From: Liolophura sinensis
Lineage: Eukaryota > Mollusca > Polyplacophora > Chitonida > Chitonidae
NCBI RefSeq assembly: GCF_032854445.1
Contig: NC_088305.1
Span: forward strand, 31,399,645-31,463,644
DNA length: 64,000 nt
Direction: 5' to 3'
Position 1 is the first letter of the stretch, and every line of letters starts with the position of its first letter. Below the pieces are notes generated by a model that worked only from the letters and a program-made list of their open reading frames with translations, searched no databases and had not been told where the DNA came from. The translations under genes and the position numbers were made by a program. Positions 35,445 through 46,397 of this stretch are shown one piece after another.

Positions 35445-36922
35445 CAAAACAGTAATTATATCCTAAATTTGTATCTAAACAATTATATCCTGAATGTATT
35501 ATAACAATTGTATCCTCAATATGTATTGATACAATTGTATCCTCAATATGTATTGAAATAATTATATCCTCAATCTGTATTGAAACAATTGTATCCTCAA
35601 TATATATTGATACAATTGTATCCTCAATCTGTATCGAAACAATTATATCCTCAATCTGTGTCGCAACAATTATATCCTCAATATATATTGAAACAATTAT
35701 ATCCTCAACCTGTATTGAAACAATTGTATCCCAAATATGTATTGAAACAATTGTATCCTCAATATATATTGCAACAATTGTATCCTCAATATTTATTGAA
35801 ACAATTGTATCCTCAATCTGTATTGAAACAATTATATCCTCAATCTGTATCGAAACAATTATATCCTCAATCTGTATCTCAACAATTGTATCCTCAATAT
35901 TTATTGAAACAATTGTATCCTCAATATTTATTGAAACAATTGTATCCTCAATCTGTATTGAAACAATTATATCCTCAATCTGTATCGAAACAATTATATC
36001 CTCAATCTGTATCTCAACAATTATATCCTCAATCTGTATCGCAACAATTGTATCCTCAATCTGTATTGAAACAATTATATCCTAAATATGTATTGAAACA
36101 ATTGTATCCTCAATCTGTATCTCAACAATTATATCCTCAATCTGTATCTCAACAATTATATCCTCAATCTGTATTGAAACAATTGTATCCTCAATCTGTA
36201 TTGAAACAATTGTATCCTCAATCTGTATCTCAACAATTATATCCTCAATCTGTATCTCAACAATTGTATCCTCAATCTGTATCTCAACAATTGTATCCTC
36301 AATCTGTATCGAAACAATTATATCCTCAATCTGTATCAAAATAATTACATCCTCAATCTGTATCGAAACAATTGTATCCTCAATCTGTATCGAAACAATT
36401 GTATCCTAAATATGTATTGAAACAATTATATCCTCAATCTGTATTGAAACAATTATATCCTCAATCTGTATTGAAACAATTATATCCTCAATCTGTATTG
36501 AAACAATTATATCCTCAATCTGTATTGAAACAATTATATCCTCAATCTGTATCTCAACAATTATATCCTCAATCTGTATTGAAACAATTATATCCTAAAT
36601 ATGTATTGAAACAATTGTATCCTCAATCTGTATCAAAATAATTATATCCTCAATCTGTATCTCAACAATTGTATCCTAAATATGTATTGAAACAATTGTA
36701 TCCTCAATCTGTATTGAAACAATTGTATCCTCAATATGTATCAAAACAATTATATCCTCAATCTGTATCGAAACAATTATATCCTCAGTCTGTATCAAAA
36801 CAATTATATCCTAAATCTGTATCAAAACAATTATATCCTCAATCTGTATCGAAACAATTATATCCTCAATCTGTATCGAAACAATTGTATCCTCAATCTG
36901 TATCGAAACAATTATATCCTCA
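35445..36922. repeat. 27-bp minisatellite, about 55 copies
   Basis: Tandem copies of a 27-bp unit, ACAATTATATCCTCAATCTG plus TATTGAA, with variants ATTAT/ATTGT, ATCTG/ATATG/ATATA and TTGAA/TCGAA/TCTCA/TCAAA. The nine-codon period keeps the plus strand open as QLYPQSVLK-type repeats for up to 254 codons (35580-36344), interrupted by AAATAA variants. It is the array with the most copies in the window. Confidence 0.97.
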
Positions 36923-37068
36923 ACATACAGATATATATGGCAGCTGCAACATACAGATATATATGGCTGCTGTAGCATACAGATATGTCTGGCTGCTGTA
37001 ACATACAGATATATCTGGCTGCTGTAACATACAAATATATCTGGCTGCTGTAACATACAGATATATCT
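36923..37068. repeat. 26-bp minisatellite, about 5.5 copies
   Basis: Tandem copies of a 26-bp unit, CATACAGATATATCTGGCTG plus CTGTAA. It begins immediately where the 27-bp array ends, with an unrelated unit sequence. Confidence 0.93.
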
Positions 37069-37583
37069 TCAAGATAAACATTTAACAGCTCTAAAAACAA
37101 CTTCATCCCACCTTGACAGTGTCAGAAATAGCATCAAGCGCATGGCCTGTGGCCCTGGTTGAATTCCTCTCTATGGAGCTAGTTAGTGTTCATAAAAATT
37201 GAAATAACGTATATTCTCTCATCCAAGGCAACTTTTTCATTTTAAGGGGGTTTTCTTGCATATTATAGTGACAACACTTCACAGAGCTGTAAAACAGATA
37301 CAAAGCTGTAAGACAGACAACATATTCAAGACACCAGACAGTTTACTGGAATGCCAGGAACATGTATGTCATTGCTTCGACTTGTTACATATGCCACTGA
37401 AGTGCTTGAAACTTTTGAGTGGTTATACCACCAGACAGTTCACTGGAATGCCACGAACATGAGACAGAGCCAGGATTCTCATCACTAGTTCAGTTTGAAA
37501 AATCTTAATAGACATTTTGGCGCTTACCCATATATGTGTTAGCAACGAGTGATGTGACATCACGTCTGGTTTTCATATCGCAT
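37069..37583. other. Non-coding stretch with a short direct duplication
   Basis: No supported gene. Two similar copies of about 33 bases starting CACCAGACAGTTTACTGGAA lie near 37331 and 37430. Confidence 0.6.
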
Positions 37584-37711
37584 GTCCGAGGGGAGGTCTT
37601 CCAGCAACCTGCGGAAGGTCATGGAGTTTCCTTCCACAGTAATGCTGGCCACAGTCGTAAAAGTGAAACATTTTCGAGTACAGCGTAAAACACCAATTGA
37701 ATAATAAATCA
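37584..37711 (+). repeat. 5'-truncated SINE family A, diverged
   Basis: Contains GGTCTTCCAGCAACCTGCGG, AGTAATGCTGGCCACAGTCG, AAAAGTGAAACATTTTCGAG and AAAACACCAATTGAATAATA. The block between them has lost the GGGCTCTGCCCGG part. Confidence 0.85.
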
Positions 37712-38226
37712 CACCCCATGTCCCATGACCATTTTGAATCTCCCGAACTGAAACCTTGATCACTCAATGCTCCTGCCAACGGTTAACTATAACATTTACT
37801 CCTATATAATTGGTCAATGCCTGTAAAACTACAACACGACCTGAAAACAGGTCAAGGATATGGTGCTAGTAAGTGTGAAATTCGATATGAACTGTGTAAG
37901 AAAGTAGAGCTGAGTGAGTGCAATCAACTGACCTATAATCTCTATCCTCACAACTCTAATGTACATTTCCTACTTGTGCTGTACATCAATATGTGTATAT
38001 ATGCAAAAACTTATGCTATATATGCTATCACATCATTCTTACACAAAAGCACATAGTGAAAAACACAAACCTGAGGCTTAAACTAAAACATGTGCAAGCA
38101 AAATGTTAAAAAACTAATTGCTTTTAGAGTAAATACTTAGAATAACATTTTACAGTAAGCTTTATAAATGAATGATTATGGCTTTATAATGTCACTTCTG
38201 CAATACTGCAGCAATATTGTGGCAAG
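37712..38226. other. Non-coding single-copy stretch
   Basis: No supported gene or repeat. Confidence 0.6.
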
Positions 38227-38424
38227 AGGGGTACATGGGAAGGTCTGCCAGCAACATGGGAAGGTCTGCCAGCAACATGGGAAGGTCTGTCAGCAACATG
38301 TGGGTAGTCAGGGGTTTCCCCTGGGATCTGACCGGTTTCCTCCCATCATAATGCTGGCCACCGATGTAGAAGTGAAATATTTCTGAGTACAGCGTAAATC
38401 AGCAAATAAATAAATAAATAAATC
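38227..38424 (+). repeat. SINE family A with internal 21-bp triplication
   Basis: The 3' two-thirds of family A is present: GGTTTCCCCTGGGATCTGAC, TCATAATGCTGGCCACC, AGAAGTGAAATATTTCTGAG and a (AAAT)n tail. The CATGGGAAGGTCTGCCAGCA segment, single in other copies, occurs three times in tandem at 38234-38254, 38255-38275 and 38276-38296. The third copy has one substitution. Confidence 0.9.
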
Positions 38425-39792
38425 TTATGAAAAGGTTGTATGGTACACAAATTGGGTCACATTAGAGACTTCCATATAAAGGACCCAGCAGACACAGGCA
38501 TATCAGAAAGGACATGCTTTCTCTACACTTCCCGCAGACCAGATCCACAAGCTTCTTGATAGCTTGTTCAGCAGTATCAAAGGGACATTTTGTCACGTAT
38601 ACACAACGACAAAACAGATCTGGGTAATTATGGCTTGGTTGTAGCTGTTTTGATCCGGGATGTGCGGCCACCTGGTCGAGTGACCAGAGAGGAAGTTTTA
38701 TACAAAACCTCCGTTGGCTGCGGATTGCCAATCGTAAATCGCTCTGATGTCCTGTCAGCAGATTCGGATCAATTTTCCGTCAAACACATCATCAAATCAA
38801 TGCACTCGCGGCAGGCAGCCCCAAAGCAGTGCCGATTCTGCTGTGCATGCCTGTCGCTTGGGAGACACACAGGAAAGAGATTTAGACGGTAGCTTTAACG
38901 ATAAATAAGAGGCTCAATGTTGCGGAAGAAAACACCAGATTTTGGGGGGATATAATACAGTCTTTTTTCCAGTGGCATTGACAGAGATGGTTTGCTAAGT
39001 GCAGCTCTTAATCACAACACACTAATTACTAGCTTTATCAAAAACCAGCCACTATTTTGGTACATATGCTGATAATCAGGGTTGGCCTTCAGAAAGTCCG
39101 CAAATCACATGCTAATGTTTAACACTTTGTGAATCCATTGTCTACAGTTAGTTACTTCATACATCAGCTGATTGTGTCTGGCAGACTATAAGGTTGTAAT
39201 GTCTATTACACCAGCTATATCCAGCCTGCACACACTGACTCATGATGGGCTGGTTTTTAAACAGTTACTGAAACCCTACCAGCCCATGGGCCAGACCACA
39301 TATTGGTACCACCTGGGGTGGCCAAATCTAATTGGTACTAACATGTTTACAGTAGAAATAAATTAAGGTATGATAGCCTTTCAGTAATGGTAGCTTAATC
39401 ATATATTTAGAGAAACATGAATAATCACCCATTTAGGTGTTGTGTAAGTCAGTGAAAACAGGAGAAACACCGATATAACTTCTATTTTCAGTCAGTATTA
39501 TGTGATGAAGGCTAACAAGGCTACTCTGATTGGTTCCTGAAGCTTAGCAAACTTAGCCATCGACATTGTATCCACATTTAAGGTGAGTTATTGAAGATAA
39601 TTCATTTGACTGGTACATTTACAAGAAGTAAGATTTATAAGGCTTTTAGCTGGGTCCATGCAAGTTGTCTTGATGCCCAGCCCCATACTTGTGTCATTTA
39701 CTTCCACATTTAACATGTGATAAAGTACATGTACATATTAAGATAGTGTATTTGTCGTAAGTTTGAGAGTGAATTGAGTCAAACACTCCACT
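38425..39792. other. Single-copy stretch upstream of the pseudogene
   Basis: No confident gene. 38462-38892 is open on both strands for about 90-100 codons. The plus-strand frame ends in a cysteine-containing segment (QCRFCCACLSLGRHTGKRF) and the minus-strand frame contains LVDLVCGKCRES. I recognise neither. If the pseudogene downstream once had 5' exons they would be expected here, but I cannot identify them. Confidence 0.45.
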
Positions 39793-39801
39793 TTGTTTCA
39801 G

Positions 39802-42800
39802 ATGAGAAGGGAAACCTTCCTTCTCCTCTGTCCATGCAGCCTGTCAGCAGATGATCCTGCTAAACAAGTTCACAGTGTACAGAAACATCTAGAGGAAGCA
39901 AGGGTTGAAACCTCCCAAAGATGTCATAATCATCTATGCAAACTGAGACATCAACCTAAGGAACAAGATTATAAAAGCATGTGGCCTCCGAACACAGAGC
40001 AGAGTATCAGTCTGTCATTATGTTCATGTATTCTCTTCTGACAGGAGAATTTGAACCTGAAAATCCCTCTAACAGAGTCAAATGCCTTGCCCTTTCTTTT
40101 GGCAGTGATCTTGTATATGTGGTCACCCGTGGGAAGACAAAGCCACCCAAGCACATACTTCTCCCATTTGCTGTGAACCACACTGATACAAATTCTGATT
40201 CATCTCGGTCATGGTGTTTCGTACTCACAAATTGAGGACACTCACACACTTTGTGTCCAGAAACTCAAACTCTGTAAAGATAACATTCCGCTACCAGGAA
40301 ACATTAATCCCGGTGTGTTCACAACACCTGCCTGGGACAATACTGACCGACTTGAAGAGACATTAAGTGGAGAAGGTACCTTTCAGAGAGTGAATGGCAC
40401 ACCTATCCAGTCTTAAGTTATTGGCCCAATGCCACAGAATATTGTGCCCAAAGTTGATACATCCAAGAAAAGAAGCATTAACCCTAGCCATGCAATGCTC
40501 CCAATTTATAATGTTGGAAAACAAATTGGGCCACCAGCAATTATAACTTTAGATGCTGGCACTACCAGTGAGGTTGAGGATGCAAATATCAAGAACCACA
40601 TGAATGATCAAGAACCAGACGATTGGACTGGATTTAACATTGAAATCCGCAGTGACATAACAGTCATCCAGATCCCTATAAACTACTAGAAGTTCTACTA
40701 GAACAGAAATGTCAACTGAAGTCCTAGGACAAACACTTGCCATCATGAAATCCCTGCAGTTCGAGAATGTTATCTGTGTGTTTGACCAGGCTCTATATGC
40801 CAAGGTGAGTGAGATATTGAGGAAACAAGGTAAATTCAAGAAAAATGTTCTCAGGATGTGTAACTTCCACGCACCCTACAATCTCCTTTTCATCATTGGC
40901 AAGAGATTTCAAGATGGCGGACTATGAGATTTGTGTGTTGAAGCCTGTGTCATTGCAGAAGGCTCCGTGACTGGAGTAATGGAAGGTCGTAAGTACAACA
41001 GAACTGTTAGAACACACTTCTGCAGGAAGCTCTCATGAGGCTTGCATGGAAATACTCCCATGGTTAACAGACTATCATGAACAAGATGTTCACAAGATGG
41101 AAAAATCAACGACCAACATCACTTGCAACATCACATCATTCCAAAACGTGTTCGACTTTGAATCCTGTGCACGCATCCTGAAACTATTTCAGACTTACAT
41201 AGACAGCCTCAGAAATGAACACAGCCTGTCAAGTTTCTGGATGTCTTACCTCAACAGGTCAGGTGTTTGATTCAAGCCACTAGGGAAGGCAACTCGATGC
41301 TTCACCTTGCTACCATCCGAAAGATGCTTCCGTGGTGTTTTTCCTATGCACGCTTCTTAACATGATATTATGCTGAAATGTCTGGACTACCTAAAAAACA
41401 CCCTAAGTACAGTCTCACTTCATACAGGCTGGCCAGATTGGTAGCCATAATCAATTTGAACCGATTCCTGTGGATCAGACAATTGAAAAGACCGTGAACA
41501 AGGACACATGGACACCTGGCGGTAGGAAAGGATCCAGTCTTAAAAGTGGAGCTGTAGCCAGATTCTAGCTCACATCAGAGTACCGCAGTAGGTACCTGGA
41601 ACAACCAAGATGTAAGATAGGTGAATGTGGAGCAGAATTTTGTCCTTCTGGGATCAGGAAAAATGAAACTGATGTCTAGTCCCTACTTTAGTCAATGAAA
41701 TTAAATTGGCTGAACCCTTTCAATTGAGAACATGAAGAACTTGCCAGTGTGTCCACTGCTATAGTGGCACCTCAAGAAGTCGTGTAGGACCTTGTGGCCC
41801 ACAAGGTAAGTGAGGATCGAGGCATGCCAGGTTTTCAAGCGGGATTGATTGGAAGCTAATACTCCAGCTACGCAGTTCTTTGACAAGATTACAAAGAATA
41901 AACTAACAACCTTCTCAGACATCAGGAAAAATCACATAACCAAGGACATGGCGGAGATGAGGAAGACAGGAAACTGATTGGGCAAAGGATCCTTACAGCG
42001 TAAAGCAGACAAGTTAAAATGAGTGATGCAATGGCTCATCCTCTGGGAGCATTACATTGGGCACTAGCTAATACTGATGGGTCTCTCTGTAAGACTAACA
42101 AAGCTGCCCTAGCCAGGGAATTAGAGAAGACTATTTCTCCTGCAGAAATAATTCCTAAGCCATATGCACCTTTAATTGACAGGATGAGTCTGGTCCAAAA
42201 ATGAAAAGGGAATGACATGACCTTCTCCTAGACATAGTCCTGTCTCATGTTCTTCATGAAAGTGATCATGTTTGATGTTTACAAGTAGACATCGATAAAA
42301 GATGCAGAAAGAGAAAGCAGGGCAGCAGACACGGAGGTGCAGACACAGGGATCTGCTTCAGGAGCATTGCACCTGGGCACAAAATCAGCAAAGGAAGAAG
42401 CTTTAGTGCTCTGCATCAAACAGATCAAGCCTGGTCAAGTTGCTGGTAGAGGAATGGAAAAGAACAGTACAGGGAAGCTCAAGGACAAGGTATTCTATGT
42501 CTCCTGTGCACATGTGTTTCAAAATCACGAATAATCAATGGGAAGAAGTTACTGGACTTTACTTGTCACAGGAGAAAGCAGACGCCCATCTAGTACTACA
42601 TGCTCTTCACGCAGCAGAGTCTGGCTACAAGTCAGTTGTTCTCACGGCTGATGATACAGACGTCTTGATTTTGTCGTGTATGTTTCAGAAGTCTGGAACA
42701 CAGAACCAGACAAGATTCCTTGACATCAAGAAGACGAGCCTGCAGGTAGTACATGGGATGCCTTGATCAATAAGCATGCATTCACAGGCTGTGATGCAGT

Positions 42801-43402
42801 CAGTGCGTCTGCTGGGCACGGGACGTTAACGACCTTAAAGCTAATGAAGTCTGACAAGACTTACCAGGAAGCCTTCAGTGAACTTGGGAGTTCATCGGAT
42901 GTATCTTCAAAACTTAATTTAAGAAACTGCAAGAGATAACATGCTGGATGTATCTGCCTTCAACCAAAACAACAGAAGTTAACAAGATTCAGTACAAACT
43001 GTCCTATATGCCAAGTGTGGAGAAGTTGAGTCAAGTCAACTCCCTCCTTGTGAAAATTGTTTGCTCTTGTATACCCAATGTGCAAACTACCAAGCTTCTT
43101 TTAGAGAAGATGTTTACAACAGCACCCTTCCGTTCTAAGCCCGACTGACTATGGATAGGCACTAGATGAGGACAGTAAGGACAGGGTATTAAGTAGATGT
43201 CTGGTTTGCCTGCATGAAATGCTATGATCAAGCTGCCCTCCTGTAGGTGTGTGTATGTTCACGTAAATTACCAGACTGTAGCTGCCCTGGAAATGGCCTG
43301 AAGTGCACAGATAGGTGCAAACTACAAACCTGCAGCAACCAAGCCGGCAAAGAGGAGCCAGATGTAACTGACTCAGATATGGATGATAGTGATTGTCAAT
43401 AA
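39802..43402 (+). pseudogene. Decayed copy of a multi-copy metazoan protein family with PIN/FEN-like motif
   Basis: I recognise this as a large uncharacterised protein family that is highly repeated in coral and mollusc genomes. The homology is from memory and its function is unknown. Recognisable blocks, in order: a coiled segment near 39840-39975; EHRAEYQSVIMFMYSLLTGE (from about 39987); PLPGNINPGVFTT (about 40290-40330); a SINPSHAMLPIYNVGK block; FDQALYAKV (about 40779); IIGKRFQDGGL; PWLTDYHEQDVHKME (about 41055); a WALANTDG block (about 42060); the acidic TADDTDVLIL motif (42644-42673); HAFTGCDAVSA (from 42775); and a cysteine-rich tail (43240-43340) ending at a stop at 43400-43402. The acidic motifs suggest a PIN/FEN-like nuclease fold, which is inference. 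Reading requires changes of frame near 39980, 40180, 40690, 41040 and several later. Stops interrupt it at 40414 and at 40925, where a family arginine codon CGA appears as TGA. The preceding CTTTGTTTCAG looks like a splice acceptor, so the copy may be one large decayed exon. It cannot encode a full protein. Confidence 0.8.
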
Positions 43403-44183
43403 CTTTGTGATATATAACAGAACATACAAACAGAAAAGGATGGAAAATATCGTGATCCTGATGAGATCTAGAATGTATTTGACAGGAATAGGCCTACACA
43501 TACATGTTTTCAATCTCTCAAAAGCAAGTGCTGACCACTCAGACAATACAGCATATCTATCTAAGTGGAAGTGGGTTCTTGTAAGCAAATAAATAAATAT
43601 TTGGTTCCCCTTTTCATTTTTTGAGTTTTTCCATTCATCAAAACGTACTTGATCTTATCTGACAAAATTTGAACCTCTCAGAGCAAAAGTTCATTGAAAC
43701 CAGAAAACTTCCAAAAAAGTGTTGCATGGGGCAGTGGTCATTTCATCCTTCCACCAATTTTAATTCACCCGTGGTCTATTAAATTTGAAGTCTACGGTTT
43801 GTGTTAAATAAACCACAATGGAAGTAATTAAAATGTCATCAATAAAAATATGAGCTACTGTCTTTTGTCCTTTCCTTCTAGTAATGAAAAATGTACTATT
43901 GAAAAATGTAATACAGCAAATGCACTAAATCAGCACGCGCTCTGTTTCTGTGAAGGTACATGCATGTTCATTATACGCCTGAATTTTGCCAGTAGAAAAA
44001 ATGACAGGATTATCCATGATAGTCTCATATTACAACACATACTCGATGATAATGTATTAGCAGACTAGTGAGGCACCAAGCAGGCGCCTGTTTGCACTTT
44101 CATGCAATGGAGTACAAAGTGGAATGCAGGTTTTATAGATTATTCACAGCTTAAAATTGGCAAGTCATGACAACACCAAAGAT
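43403..44183. other. Non-coding stretch after the pseudogene
   Basis: Begins with what could be the former 3' untranslated region; AATAAATAAATAT at about 43590 is a possible polyadenylation signal or a chance AT run. Short open frames lack any known domain. Confidence 0.5.
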
Positions 44184-44440
44184 TTATCTCTCTTGATTGT
44201 TTTACGCCTTACTCAAGAAGATGTCACTTATTTCATGGCAGCCAGCATTATTAGGGAAGGAAAACGAGCAGAACCCGTGGGGAAACCCACAACCATCCAC
44301 AGGTCGCTGGCAGGCCTTCCCATATACGGTCGGAGAGGAAGCCAGCATGAGCTGGACTTGAACTCACAGCAATCACATTGGTGAGAGGCTCCTGGGTGAC
44401 TGCGCCATGCTGGTGTGCTTAACCACCTAGGCAACAAGGC
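44184..44440 (-). repeat. Full-length SINE family A
   Basis: Minus-strand copy with 3' end (TTGATTGTTTTACGCC in plus orientation), body (CCAGCATTATTAGGG, GAAACCCACAACCATCCACA), GGTCGGAGAGGAAGCCAGCA, the B box complement (GGACTTGAACTCACAGC) and a decayed A box region (GTGCTTAACCACCTAGGCAA). It aligns along its whole length with 10597-10863. The A box is more mutated, so polymerase III activity is unlikely. Confidence 0.9.
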
Positions 44441-44775
44441 ACATGCACTTTTCGTGTGATGGAGCAGTGTCTTTCTCAGAGCTAACTTCTGCAGCTAGCT
44501 CACATCATACTGTAGCTTTCACTCAGCGGCACAACGAGCCCCTTTGTTACAATCCGCACAATATATGCAACACGGCCTCCCTGGAAGACACCCCACCAAG
44601 CAACAAACAAGACACATACATCAATTACAGGTATTGTCAACTTTGAAATAGAACAGACACTGACATTAATATGTGCAACAAATCCTGGTGTATAATACAC
44701 ACCATATAATCATGTGCTACCTGTAGCCGTGATAATGTAACCAGTATCAACTAAAAAACTGCTACGGGCCATACG
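44441..44775. other. Non-coding stretch
   Basis: Lies between two SINE copies. No gene or repeat recognised. Confidence 0.6.
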
Positions 44776-44912
44776 TGATGGCATCTGGCAACAACCCACG
44801 GATGACTGTGGCTTTCCCCCTGAGCTCTGCCTGGTTTACTCCCACCACTGAAATAAGTGAACTATTCTTGAGTACAACGTAACACGCCAATCAAATCTAT
44901 AGATAAATAACA
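44776..44912 (+). repeat. SINE family A, 5'-truncated with internal deletion
   Basis: Contains CACGGATGACTGTGGCTTTC, TGAGCTCTGCCTGGTTTACT, TAAGTGAACTATTCTTGAGT and CACGCCAATCAAATC. About 19 bases corresponding to ATAATGCTGGCCGCCGTCG in other copies are missing after CCCACC. Confidence 0.8.
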
Positions 44913-45760
44913 AAAGAACTGCACCAGACTGCCAATTATGATAATGTGTAATAAAGTGACAACATGCTGCTTTACTGATACATGATATTCTAAGAATAAT
45001 ACCTGTAATGCTAATGATATACATTCATGTATTGGTCATGACAAGTTCTATACATCACACTGAAGACACCAAGAAAGACACCAAACAAGACACCCTAACC
45101 AGCACCTAACAAATAGTTGTCAAAGATTGCCAATTTTGATGATGTGCAATAAAGTGACACCCTGCCAACATGACCATACACAATTAACATAAGTACGAAC
45201 AGTGCACACGTTCCCTAATGATGTTCACGTACAACAATAAGCCGTAACACACAAACTCTGACAACCAGGCATACAGAGTACAAATCCTTGTGGAGATTAT
45301 GAATCCCATGTACAGACTGTGAAATGTTCTAACCAAGCCTCCATTCACATGTAGAAGGCAAGTCTCCAATACCTGATTACTCTCTTCCTAGTTTTGACGT
45401 CCCGACTATGAGTCCATGTTAAAGACAATAGCCCACAGGCCCCGTCGGGCTTGCGGCTAAAAATCAATCCTGAGCTTATAAAGGATATTACTCCAAGGAC
45501 ATGGTAGGAGATTGTATAAAACAGACATCCATGTCTGCGTAGTATACACACAGAGCATAGGTGAAATACCACAGGGAAGCCGAAAACTAGGATTGATCAA
45601 GACGACTTAAAAAATAAATCAGACCCATCAATTCTGGACTGAGCAATATTAACCTTGTACAGACAGATATATCTACTGCATGGGGATGTCAATGGGGGGA
45701 GGGGGGAGGGGGAAAGGTGAGGGGGAGAGGGAAACGCAAGAGGCGGAGGAGGAGCTAAAA
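44913..45760. other. Non-coding stretch with purine-rich tract
   Basis: No gene. A G-rich purine tract at about 45693-45755 (G6-A-G6-A-G5 and similar runs) abuts the following array and has quadruplex and triplex potential. Confidence 0.6.
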
Positions 45761-46397
45761 CAGGGGAGTGGGACAACAATGCCCTGTACATACACTGTGT
45801 ATATATATGTACTCACCATACGGGGGAGTGGGACTACCATGCCCTGTACTTACACTGTCTATATATATGTACTCACCATACGGGGGAGTGGGACTACCAT
45901 GCCCTGTACTTACACTGTGTATACTGTATACATGTACGCACCATACGGGGGAGTGGGACTACCATGCCCTGTACTTACACTGTGCATACTGTATACATGT
46001 ACGCACCATACGGGGGAGTGGGACTACCATGCCCTGTGCTTACACTGTGCATACTGTATACATGTACGCACCATACGGGGGAGTGGGACTACCATGCCCT
46101 GTACTTACACTGTGTGTACTGTATACATGTACGCACCATACGGGGGAGTGGGACTACCATGCCCTGTACTTACACTGTGTATACTGTATACATGTACGCA
46201 TCATACAGGGGAGTGGGACTACCATGCCCTGTGCTTACACTGTGCATACTGTATACATGTACGCACCATACGGGGGAGTGGGACTACCATGCCCTGTACT
46301 TACACTGTGTATATACATGTGCGCACAATACGGGGGAGTGGGACTACCATGCCCTGTACTTACACTGAGTATACTGTATACATGTGCGCACCATACG
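45761..46397. repeat. 60/65-bp minisatellite, about 10 copies
   Basis: Tandem copies containing GGGGGAGTGGGACTACCATG, CCCTGTACTTACACTGTG and CATGTACGCACCATA. The first copies are 60 bp and most later ones 65 bp, the difference being an extra ACTGT-type pentamer. The plus strand is open in several frames for 134-250 codons through the array. No gene is supported. Confidence 0.95.

Noticed and set aside
35580-36344. 254-codon frame of QLYPQSVLK-type repeats resembling a structural protein
   Set aside because: It is a 27-bp minisatellite read in frame, and neighbouring units break the frame with TAA in AAATAA variants. The opposite strand is equally open.
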